6,982 nucleotides of DNA from contig NZ_DAXS01000013.1 in the NCBI RefSeq assembly GCF_002506515.1, positions 43,740-50,721 of the forward strand, given 5' to 3'. A program made the translations under genes and the position numbers. Within the stretch, counting starts at the first letter, position 1, and each line of letters opens with the position of its first letter. A model generated the notes under the pieces. That model did not search any database. It was not told the origin of the DNA and saw nothing but the letters and a program-made list of their open reading frames with translations. The DNA comes from Caldivirga sp. UBA161 (GTDB lineage: Archaea; Thermoproteota; Thermoprotei; Thermoproteales; Thermocladiaceae). Positions 1 to 5,458 of this stretch are shown here, piece by piece.

Positions 1-92
1 CCTGAAGTGTGGGGCTTTTAGTTGCAACCCTAAGTAACCTTAATACCATAATGATTATGCCTTACCTTAAAGGCCCTAAGCACGGTGTAATG

Positions 93-100
93 TTTATTAA
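93..100 (+). promoter_or_regulatory. TATA box of the thiolase-DUF35-HMGS operon
   Basis: The octamer TTTATTAA is centred about 27 bp before the ATG at 124. This is the normal archaeal distance from TATA box to transcription start, so the operon mRNA is probably leaderless and begins at or next to that ATG. The same octamer recurs at 2809-2816 before the TRAM gene. The placement argues against the in-frame ATG at 106, which lies only about 10 bp from the box. Confidence 0.7.
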
Positions 101-123
101 GCTTTATGTGTAAGGGAAAGTCG

Positions 124-1266
124 ATGGGTATTTCGGCATTAGGCTATATAAATGGAGTACACGTTATTCCCCCAGGCAGGTACTATGATAAGGGTTATAG
201 GGAATTGTTCGCTGAGGCTGCCTTGAAGGCTCTTGAATCTGCAGGTAATCCCGACATTAAGGCAATCTACATTGCCTCGGCGCTATCTGAGCTTACTGGT
301 GAGCAGCTGGCTATAGGTAATATTCTTAGGGATTACTCAGGCATTAGGAATGCGCCATCAATAAGGGTTGAGAATGGTGATGGTTCAGGGGGTTTCGCAT
401 TCATGGTTGCTTTAAACCACGTTGCATCAATGAATGATGGGTGCGTACTACTGGTTGGTATTGATAAGCCTCATGAGGTTACTTCACTTAAGCAGAATAA
501 ATACGCATCATACTTACTTGACTCCGATTACGAATCATACTTTGGAGCAACCCCAGTTGTCTTGGCCGCATTAATGGCTAAGCAATACTTGAAGAATTAT
601 GAGTATAAGTACGAGGACTTAGCCGCATGGGCTATTAAGATGCATGAGAGGGGGGCTAAAACACCCTTCGCTTACTTTAAGAGGGCAGCTAAGTTAAAGG
701 ATGTACTGGAATCTGAGCTTGTTGCCGACCCATTAAGGCTTTATGACGTCTCACCCTTCGTTGATGGTGCCGCAGCCCTAGTACTATGCAGTAAGCCCAA
801 CACTAGGGATCAGGCAGTAGGGGTGTTGGGTTACGGTTTCGGCGCATCAAACTCATACTTCGCATCAAGAAACGACTACACAGCATTAATGTCAGTGATT
901 GAGGCAGTTAAGGCATTTAACCCACTTAATGACTTCAACGGCATAGTAAGCGTCCACGATACCTACAGTATACTTGGCGTATTAGCGCTGGAATCCCTAG
1001 GATTATGTAAGAGGGGGAGCGCCTTAAGGCTCCTTAATGAGGGTTACTTTGATCCAGGAGGTAAGGTTATGGTTAACTTAGATGGTGGGCTGAAGGCTGT
1101 GGGTAATTCAATGGGTGCCTCAGGTGTTTACCAATTAGCCAGCGCCACAATGCAGCTTAGGGGTGATAAACCATTTAATGGCTTAAACGCTGAGGCTGCT
1201 GTGGTTGAGGATATGGTTGGTGTGGATCAGGAGAGCGTGGTCTTCATGCTTAAGGTGGTGAAGTAG
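124..1266 (+). CDS. Thiolase-superfamily protein (SCP2/archaeal type) lacking the catalytic Cys; HMG-CoA synthase partner
   Basis: This 380-residue protein has the fold and length of archaeal acetyl-CoA C-acetyltransferases, the partner of HMG-CoA synthase and DUF35 in acetoacetyl-CoA/HMG-CoA formation. Family landmarks are visible: a VADPLRLYDVSPFVDGAAAL-like stretch around residues 200-220, the HD(T/C)(Y/F) motif with His278, and GGLKAxGxxxGASG at 321-334. The active site is not normal. The C-x-S-G-G nucleophile motif reads D-G-S-G-G, placing Asp86 where Cys is expected. The GHP histidine is Asn328. The C-terminal glycine loop (usually GGxG before the last strand) is replaced by VGVDQES. 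Normal Cys-based Claisen chemistry is therefore unlikely, and I infer a structural or CoA-channelling partner. The start at ATG 124 is chosen over the in-frame ATG 106 because of the TATA box at 93-100 and because MGISALGYING matches the family N-terminus. One base separates its stop from the DUF35 start. Confidence 0.88.
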   Translation: MGISALGYINGVHVIPPGRYYDKGYRELFAEAALKALESAGNPDIKAIYIASALSELTGEQLAIGNILRDYSGIRNAPSIRVENGDGSGGFAFMVALNHVASMNDGCVLLVGIDKPHEVTSLKQNKYASYLLDSDYESYFGATPVVLAALMAKQYLKNYEYKYEDLAAWAIKMHERGAKTPFAYFKRAAKLKDVLESELVADPLRLYDVSPFVDGAAALVLCSKPNTRDQAVGVLGYGFGASNSYFASRNDYTALMSVIEAVKAFNPLNDFNGIVSVHDTYSILGVLALESLGLCKRGSALRLLNEGYFDPGGKVMVNLDGGLKAVGNSMGASGVYQLASATMQLRGDKPFNGLNAEAAVVEDMVGVDQESVVFMLKVVK

Positions 1267-1267
1267 C

Positions 1268-1681
1268 ATGGTTGACCAATCCCTATCAGTACCAAAGTAC
1301 TGGAGGAGGATACCCCAGTACTATAGGCTTACTGCCCTTAAATGCAGGAAGTGTGGTAGAGTTTACTTCCCACCTAGGGCTATCTGTGATTGCGGCTCAA
1401 GGGAATTTGATGAAGTTGAGTTACCCAGGAGGGGTAGGTTAATTGAATTCACTGTACTTAGGAGTGTCACGTCTGATTTCGAGAAGCAGAGGCCTTTGAT
1501 ATTCGGTATAGTTGACTTGAATGGGGTTAGGGTGCTTGGGCAGTTGGTTGACTGCCCCAACCCTGAGAAGCTTAGCGATAATGCTGAGGTTGAGGTGGTG
1601 TTTAGGAGAGTTAAGGAGGATAGTGACTACGGTATAATTTACTACGGTTTTAAGCTAAGGCCATTGAAGGGGTGTTGGTGA
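1268..1681 (+). CDS. DUF35 zinc-ribbon/OB-fold protein, bridging subunit of the HMG-CoA synthase complex
   Basis: This 137-residue protein has the classic DUF35 layout. An N-terminal helix (about 8-22) is followed by a rubredoxin-like zinc ribbon with Cys26, Cys29, Cys40 and Cys42, then an OB-fold domain from about residue 52 with a long strand pattern (GRLIEFTVLRS, then PLIFGIVDLNGVRVLGQLV). In methanogens the DUF35 subunit bridges thiolase and HMG-CoA synthase and shapes a shared CoA-binding channel. The position between those two genes supports the same role here. The second metal knuckle is C-x-C (CDCG) rather than the more usual C-x2-C, one residue short. A purine-rich GGTGGTGA lies 6 bases before the ATG, as expected for an internal operon gene. 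Its TGA overlaps the ATG of HMGS by one base, suggesting translational coupling. Confidence 0.88.
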   Translation: MVDQSLSVPKYWRRIPQYYRLTALKCRKCGRVYFPPRAICDCGSREFDEVELPRRGRLIEFTVLRSVTSDFEKQRPLIFGIVDLNGVRVLGQLVDCPNPEKLSDNAEVEVVFRRVKEDSDYGIIYYGFKLRPLKGCW

Positions 1682-2730
1682 TGGCGATAGGCATAGTTGG
1701 CTGGGGTGCATACATACCTAGGTATAGGATTAAGACGCGTGAAATAGCTGAGGCTTGGGGTGATGATGCCCTCAGGATCAGGGACATGTACCTTGTTGAG
1801 GAGAAGGCCGTTGGATACATTGACGAGGACCCAGTAACAATGGCTGTTGAGGCCTCCAGGGATGCGTTAATTAGGGCTGGTGTGAAGCCAAGTGAAGTTG
1901 GAGCCGTCTTCGCTGGGACAGAGTCCAAGCCCTACGCCGTTAAGCCAATATCATCAATACTGATTGACGCATTAGGCCTAAGTAGGCAAGTTTACTCAGT
2001 GGACATGGAGTTTGCTTGTAAGGCTGGTTCAGACGCGGTAATTAACCTAATGGGCCTTGTTAAGGCTAATTTAATAAAGTACGGTATAGCAGTGGGCACT
2101 GATTCATCGCAGGGTGAGCCAGGGGAGCACCTAGAGTACACCGTTGGTACTGGTGCCGTTGCGTATGTAATTGGTTCAGGCAACCTTGCTGCTGAAATAA
2201 AGTACACTTACCCATACGCATCAGACACCCCAGACTTCTGGAGGAGGGATGGTTCACCATATCCAGTTCACGGTGAAGGCTTCACGGGGGAGCCTGCGTA
2301 CTTTAGGCACATAATTGGTGCAGCTAAGGGTTTAATGGATGAGCTAGGTATGAAGCCTAACGACTTCGATTACGCGGTCTTCCACCAACCCAATGCTAGG
2401 TTCCCTGTGAGGGCTGCTCAAATGCTTGGTTTCCCACTTGAGAAGGTTAAGCCAGGTATAGTGGTTGATTTAATAGGGAACACTTACAATGCCTCAGCAT
2501 TACTGGGGTTAGCTAAGGTTCTTGAAGAGGCTAAGCCAGGTGCGAAGATAATGGTAGTAACCTTCGGTAGTGGTGCTGGCTCTAATGCATTCTACATTGA
2601 GGCCACTGATCAATTACCAGGTAAGGTTAAGTTGGCTAGAACCATTAGTGAAATGCTTGAGGATAAGGTATACATAGACTACTCCCTGTACTTGAAGTAC
2701 AGGAGGATAATTAAGATGATTCACGGTTAA
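1681..2730 (+). CDS. Hydroxymethylglutaryl-CoA synthase
   Basis: This 349-residue protein matches archaeal HMG-CoA synthases in length and motifs. The enzyme condenses acetyl-CoA with acetoacetyl-CoA to HMG-CoA in the cytoplasm, the first committed step towards archaeal isoprenoid lipids. The N-terminus MAIGIVGWGAYIPRYRI is typical. The catalytic acid is Glu81 in GTES, the nucleophile is Cys113 in FACKAGSDA, and the general base is His235 in FHQPNARFP. GNTYNAS (Asn270) and FGSGAGSNAF (about 295-304) complete the CoA and acyl pocket. All key residues are present, unlike in the thiolase homologue of the same operon. I chose ATG 1681 rather than GTG 1672 or 1678 because it matches the family N-terminus, forms a TGATG stop/start overlap with DUF35, and is preceded by an AAGGGGTG ribosome-binding-like stretch at 1667-1674. 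HMG-CoA reductase is not in this window. Confidence 0.95.
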   Translation: MAIGIVGWGAYIPRYRIKTREIAEAWGDDALRIRDMYLVEEKAVGYIDEDPVTMAVEASRDALIRAGVKPSEVGAVFAGTESKPYAVKPISSILIDALGLSRQVYSVDMEFACKAGSDAVINLMGLVKANLIKYGIAVGTDSSQGEPGEHLEYTVGTGAVAYVIGSGNLAAEIKYTYPYASDTPDFWRRDGSPYPVHGEGFTGEPAYFRHIIGAAKGLMDELGMKPNDFDYAVFHQPNARFPVRAAQMLGFPLEKVKPGIVVDLIGNTYNASALLGLAKVLEEAKPGAKIMVVTFGSGAGSNAFYIEATDQLPGKVKLARTISEMLEDKVYIDYSLYLKYRRIIKMIHG

Positions 2731-2744
2731 TGGCTTATTGACAC

Positions 2745-2756
2745 TTATTTAAATAA
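2745..2756. promoter_or_regulatory. 12-bp palindromic AT element TTATTTAAATAA, upstream candidate promoter
   Basis: This perfect inverted repeat sits 15 bp after the HMGS stop and contains a strong crenarchaeal TATA core (TTTAAA). Read on +, it would start transcription near 2776-2778, just at two ATG codons (2775 and 2782). Being palindromic, it cannot show direction by itself. It could be a first promoter for the TRAM gene, giving an extended leader or an N-terminally longer protein, or a binding site for a dimeric regulator. Confidence 0.45.
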
Positions 2757-2808
2757 ATCATTACTATTAACCACATGGATAATGCTGAACCTCCTCATAC
2801 ACGAAACA

Positions 2809-2816
2809 TTTATTAA
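2809..2816 (+). promoter_or_regulatory. TATA box, probable main promoter of the TRAM gene
   Basis: TTTATTAA is identical to the octamer before the thiolase operon. It predicts a transcript start near 2838-2840 and hence a leader of about 26 nt before the ATG at 2866. This would be the only single-gene mRNA in the window with a clear leader. A weak AGGT ribosome-binding-like match lies at 2856-2859. Confidence 0.5.
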
Positions 2817-2865
2817 GGGGACTATTACTGGATTAACGGCGATACGGACGTCAACAGGTTCCGGA

Positions 2866-3165
2866 ATGAATAGGGGAAGGCCTAGGCGAAGAGGCCGTGG
2901 TCCAAAACCAGTGAAAGTTGGTGATGTTGTAGAAGTAGAGGTAACGGAAATATCCAAGAGGGGCGATGGCGTTGCGAAGATAAGGGGCTTCATAATCTTC
3001 ATACCAAACACTAAACCCGGTGAGAAGGTTAAGGTTAAGATAACGAGGGTTGGCCCAACATTCGCAGTAGCTGAACTCGCCCCAGAGGCGGGGCAGGCAA
3101 CTGCCACTGGTCAGGAAACCCAGCCTGAGGAGGCCTCCCAAGGAGAGGAGTTCGAGGAGGAGTAA
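2866..3165 (+). CDS. Stand-alone TRAM-domain RNA-binding protein
   Basis: This 99-residue protein has three parts: an Arg/Gly/Pro-rich basic head (residues 1-15), a TRAM beta-barrel (about 16-73) and a Gln/Glu-rich acidic tail (about 74-99, ending EEFEEE). The TRAM signature is clear in VGDVVEVEVTEISKRGDGVA, FIIFIPNTKPGEKVKVKI and the closing VGPTFAVAEL. TRAM domains bind RNA and occur in TrmA/RumA-type tRNA methyltransferases and in MiaB. Small single-domain TRAM proteins are widespread in archaea, and some act as cold-responsive RNA chaperones. No catalytic domain is present here. ATG 2866 is preferred because the TRAM homology and basic head start there. The reading frame is open upstream to an ATG at 2782, which would add 28 residues (MLNLLIHETFIKG...) without TRAM character. 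The gene converges on the serine hydrolase with a 69-bp gap. Confidence 0.85.
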   Translation: MNRGRPRRRGRGPKPVKVGDVVEVEVTEISKRGDGVAKIRGFIIFIPNTKPGEKVKVKITRVGPTFAVAELAPEAGQATATGQETQPEEASQGEEFEEE

Positions 3166-3234
3166 TCAACTACTTAATGCTTAAACCACGTTAAATTAAT
3201 TTTGCATGAGCCCTAATCCCCAACTACATATAGC

Positions 3235-4320
3235 TTAATGGTAAGTAAGCTTATCTGCACATGATACTGCAGCATTATGTATCACTGGCCTAGCGTAATC
3301 AATTCTCCTATTATCCCTACTTGGGTGAACCCTATTGGTGAAGAGGATTATGGTTAAACCCAATTCAACATCAATCCATAGGGAGGTACCCGTGAAGCCA
3401 GTGTGCCCGAAAGCCTTACCATCTGTTAGGAAATCCCCACCGCTGGTGGTTACTCCCTTCCTGTATATTTGCCAACCGAGGCCGTAGCATGATTCACCGC
3501 ATGCCCAGGGGGCCCACATAGCCTTAATACTTGGCCTAGTTAGGAGAGCCCCATTCCTGTAGGATTCCAGTAGGGAGTTAGCTATCTTAGCTGCATCCTC
3601 GGCTGATGCAAATAGGCCTGCATGCCCTGAAACACCATCCATAGCCCTTGCATTCTCATCATGAACCACACCCACTAATGCATCACCATTAACGTACTCA
3701 GTGGCCACAATATCATCCTTACTGAACCTAGTTAATGGATTATAAAGTGCCTTACTTAGGTTAAGGGGCTTAGCCACTATTTCCTGGAAGAGTGAGTCAA
3801 TGCGTTGGCTGGTTACCCTCTCAATTAATGCTGTTAATACAATGTAATTTAAGTCACTGTAAACCACCCTTGAGCCTGGTTCATAGGCTGGGAATGAGGT
3901 TACTGCCTGGTTAATTAACTCATCCCTACTTGAGGCTGACTTATAGAGTGGTAGCCATGCAGGTAGGCCTGATGTATGGGATAGGAGCATCCAGACCCTA
4001 ACCTTATCCTTAATGTCACTAAAGCCTGCATTAGTCCTAGAGAAGTCTGGGATTAGTTCTGAAACCCTCTGGCTTAGGCTTAATGCACCCTCCTCCACAA
4101 GCTTCATCACTATTATTGATGTTGACAATGCCTTAGTTAAGGAGGCTAGGTCAAAGAGCATGCCACCCCTCATGAGCCTCTCCACGGGCTTTAATTGAGC
4201 ATAACCCACAGTCAAGTTGATTAGGGATTCGCCGTTAACACTAACAACCAGTGATGCCCCTGGGTAAGCATCCTTAACTAACCCCTCCATTAACCTCCTA
4301 ACAGTGTTAACGCACTCCAC
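3235..4320 (-). CDS. Serine hydrolase of the beta-lactamase/PBP (class C, PF00144) family
   Basis: This 361-residue protein carries the three motifs of the penicillin-binding serine hydrolase family. They are S-x-x-K as SLTK (nucleophile Ser60, base Lys63), the tyrosine motif as YSDLN (Tyr154), and the KTG-like box as HTG (306-308). HTSGLP at 115-120 and a GVVHDENARAMDGVSGHAGL stretch around 217-236 are typical of the esterase/peptidase-like branch. No signal peptide or membrane anchor is visible, so the protein is probably cytoplasmic. Archaea lack peptidoglycan, and I infer a D-amino-acid peptidase, esterase or amide hydrolase; the substrate cannot be read from the sequence. The start is a GTG (4318-4320) rather than the in-frame ATG at 4288-4290 (Met11), because a TATA box is centred about 25 bp upstream of the GTG. 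Four Cys residues (3, 274, 278, 354) include a CGESC pair. Confidence 0.88.
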   Translation of the reverse strand: MECVNTVRRLMEGLVKDAYPGASLVVSVNGESLINLTVGYAQLKPVERLMRGGMLFDLASLTKALSTSIIVMKLVEEGALSLSQRVSELIPDFSRTNAGFSDIKDKVRVWMLLSHTSGLPAWLPLYKSASSRDELINQAVTSFPAYEPGSRVVYSDLNYIVLTALIERVTSQRIDSLFQEIVAKPLNLSKALYNPLTRFSKDDIVATEYVNGDALVGVVHDENARAMDGVSGHAGLFASAEDAAKIANSLLESYRNGALLTRPSIKAMWAPWACGESCYGLGWQIYRKGVTTSGGDFLTDGKAFGHTGFTGTSLWIDVELGLTIILFTNRVHPSRDNRRIDYARPVIHNAAVSCADKLTYH

Positions 4321-4339
4321 GGGTGATTAAGGGGCCTAG

Positions 4340-4348
4340 TTTAATAAG
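4340..4348 (-). promoter_or_regulatory. TATA box of the serine hydrolase gene
   Basis: On the - strand this reads CTTATTAAA. Its centre is about 24-25 bp before the GTG at 4320, so the message should be leaderless. This supports the GTG start. Confidence 0.6.
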
Positions 4349-4361
4349 TAATGAGCCTTAG

Positions 4362-4411
4362 TCAGGTGATTCAATTTCATCACCCACTCATGCACGGAGC
4401 TCACTCATCAC
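4362..4411 (-). ncRNA. Candidate C/D-box guide sRNA
   Basis: Read on -, the segment has box C GTGATGA (4411-4405), a 13-nt spacer, a D'-like ATGA (4391-4388), a 4-nt gap, box C' GTGATGA (4383-4377), an 11-nt spacer and box D CTGA (4365-4362). The order, spacing and total length of 50 nt fit archaeal C/D sRNAs, which guide 2'-O-methylation of rRNA or tRNA by fibrillarin/Nop5/L7Ae. Under the box D plus five rule the guides predict targets containing GTGATTCAATT (methyl on the fifth base, U) and GCACGGAGCTCAC (methyl on the fifth base, G). Weak points are the non-consensus D' (ATGA, not CTGA), no obvious terminal stem, and no target recognised by eye. A TATA-like TTAAAAG lies 26 bp upstream of box C. 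It is wholly intergenic. Confidence 0.42.
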
Positions 4412-4433
4412 TGTTTTGAGGGTTAGGCCTATT

Positions 4434-4440
4434 CTTTTAA
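4434..4440 (-). promoter_or_regulatory. TATA-like element upstream of the candidate C/D sRNA
   Basis: On - this reads TTAAAAG, centred at 4437, exactly 26 bp before box C at 4411. It overlaps the TAA stop codon (4439-4437) of the UbiA-family gene. The sRNA could therefore be an independent unit, or be processed from the 3' end of the prenyltransferase mRNA. Confidence 0.35.
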
Positions 4441-5381
4441 GGCATCCACGGCGCCAACTTAATAATTATCATTGAGGCTATGAGTATGGCTAATATAATT
4501 AACCTAACACTAAATGGACCAGCCCACAGTAGCCTCAACTCCCTCCACCTCCTCCTAACCTCCCCTTCATCACCACTTAGTAATGGGCCGGCGAGCTTAA
4601 GCGTTCTTGGAATTAAGAGTAGTGTGAGTAGGGATATGTAGGGTAGGTAGCCGAGTAACACTGATGCAATTAGGGTTAGGTAAATAGACGCAACGATACC
4701 GTAGACTAGGTACTTAATCCTCCTTAACCCTAGCATTAGGACTAGGGTTAATTTACCCACCCTCCTTGATGCATCAAGTTCAAGGGCTCCTGAACCAAGT
4801 AGTATGAGTAGGGTAAATAATCCATTAGGTATACCTACAATTAATGGCGCCGGATTCAGGTAGATGCCCGTTTGAACAATGTAGGAACCCCAAGTGACTA
4901 ATGGACCCATAGCTAATGCGGCGAAGGCCTCCCCAAGGCCCCTATAATGAAGCTTCAAGGGGGCTTCACTATAACCCACCCCAATTAATACGCCGGCTAA
5001 ACCTAATATTAGGACTGGGAAGCCAACCACTAGGGCTAGGTATACTCCTGAGGCTATGGTTACTGCAATGAAGGTGTAGCCCACAGCCCTAACGCTACGT
5101 GGATTAAGGCCCAGGTCAATTATTGGATTGAGCCTATGCATAAAACCACCAGCCCTGTAGAGGATATCAACGCCAGTACTGTAATCTACGTAATCATGAA
5201 TAAGGTTAACGCCAGCCTGGGCAAGCATAACGGCAATTAACGTTACCACATATATTATGGGTTTAAAGATACCGTTAAGGTACCAGGAGAGTGCAGTACC
5301 TAAGGTAACTGAGGAGAAGGCGCTGGTTAACGTTGTTGGACTAAACGACAGTAACCAAGGCTTTAATCCACTTAACCCCAT
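4437..5381 (-). CDS. UbiA-superfamily (MenA-like) membrane prenyltransferase with degenerate second Asp motif
   Basis: This 314-residue protein is very hydrophobic, with about eight to nine membrane segments (roughly 20-40, 43-62, 98-118, 120-138, 150-172, 180-198, 222-243, 245-262 and 292-310). Members transfer polyprenyl chains to aromatic or glycerol acceptors in the membrane. The first Asp-rich motif is MenA-like: Asn59, Asp63, Asp66 and Asp71 in NLIHDYVDYSTGVD. YSEAPLKLHYRGLGE at 137-151 matches the conserved MenA/UbiA loop. The second motif, normally N-x-x-R-D-x3-D-R, reads S-G-A-L-E-L-D-A-S-R (197-206), so both expected Asp positions are changed (Glu201, Ser205); RRVGKLTLV after it is typical. 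A role in menaquinone synthesis is likely, but archaeal lipid synthesis is possible. The ATG at 5381 is 27 bp from a TATA box (leaderless). It is divergent from the UbiD gene. Confidence 0.85.
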   Translation of the reverse strand: MGLSGLKPWLLSFSPTTLTSAFSSVTLGTALSWYLNGIFKPIIYVVTLIAVMLAQAGVNLIHDYVDYSTGVDILYRAGGFMHRLNPIIDLGLNPRSVRAVGYTFIAVTIASGVYLALVVGFPVLILGLAGVLIGVGYSEAPLKLHYRGLGEAFAALAMGPLVTWGSYIVQTGIYLNPAPLIVGIPNGLFTLLILLGSGALELDASRRVGKLTLVLMLGLRRIKYLVYGIVASIYLTLIASVLLGYLPYISLLTLLLIPRTLKLAGPLLSGDEGEVRRRWRELRLLWAGPFSVRLIILAILIASMIIIKLAPWMP

Positions 5382-5403
5382 TGGGGGTAGTTTAGGTAGC
5401 TTA

Positions 5404-5412
5404 TTTTAAATA
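5404..5412 (-). promoter_or_regulatory. TATA box of the UbiA-family gene
   Basis: On - this reads TATTTAAAA, centred 27 bp before the ATG at 5381. It implies a leaderless transcript and fixes the start codon choice. It lies 25 bp from the oppositely directed UbiD TATA box, so the two divergent promoters sit back to back in a 77-bp spacer. Confidence 0.7.
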
Positions 5413-5429
5413 TTGGCTCCAGTAACCTA

Positions 5430-5436
5430 CTTAAAC
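5430..5436 (+). promoter_or_regulatory. TATA box of the UbiD-family gene
   Basis: CTTAAAC is centred 26 bp before the ATG at 5459, again predicting a leaderless message. Its proximity to the UbiA promoter makes shared regulation of the divergent pair possible, but I see no clear operator repeat between them. Confidence 0.6.
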
Positions 5437-5458
5437 GCATTAATACTGTATAATACTA

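Noticed and set aside
1..49. A - strand open frame starting at ATG 49 (MVLRLLRVATKSPTLQ) running off the left edge, or the tail of a + strand gene (PEVWGF-stop at 19-21, or LKCGAFSCNPK-stop at 35-37).
   Set aside because: Too short to recognise. The nearest - strand TATA-like run (about 65-73) does not sit cleanly at -26 of ATG 49. Kept only as a possible divergent partial gene.
106..123. In-frame upstream ATG that would add MCKGKS to the thiolase.
   Set aside because: It lies only about 10 bp from the TATA box centre, upstream of the expected transcript start, and the extra residues do not match the family N-terminus.
1672..1680. GTG codons upstream of HMGS giving an N-terminal MLV extension.
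   Set aside because: ATG 1681 matches the conserved HMGS N-terminus and makes a TGATG overlap with the DUF35 stop.
2775..2816. Mini-ORF MDNAEPPHTRNIY near the upstream TRAM promoter.
   Set aside because: Thirteen residues with no recognisable feature; mentioned only as part of the leader question.
2745..3107. Long open frames antisense to the TRAM gene, and other antisense frames inside the thiolase operon, hydrolase and UbiD genes.
   Set aside because: They mirror the codon pattern of the recognised genes, lack promoters or family motifs, and overlap well-supported coding sequence.
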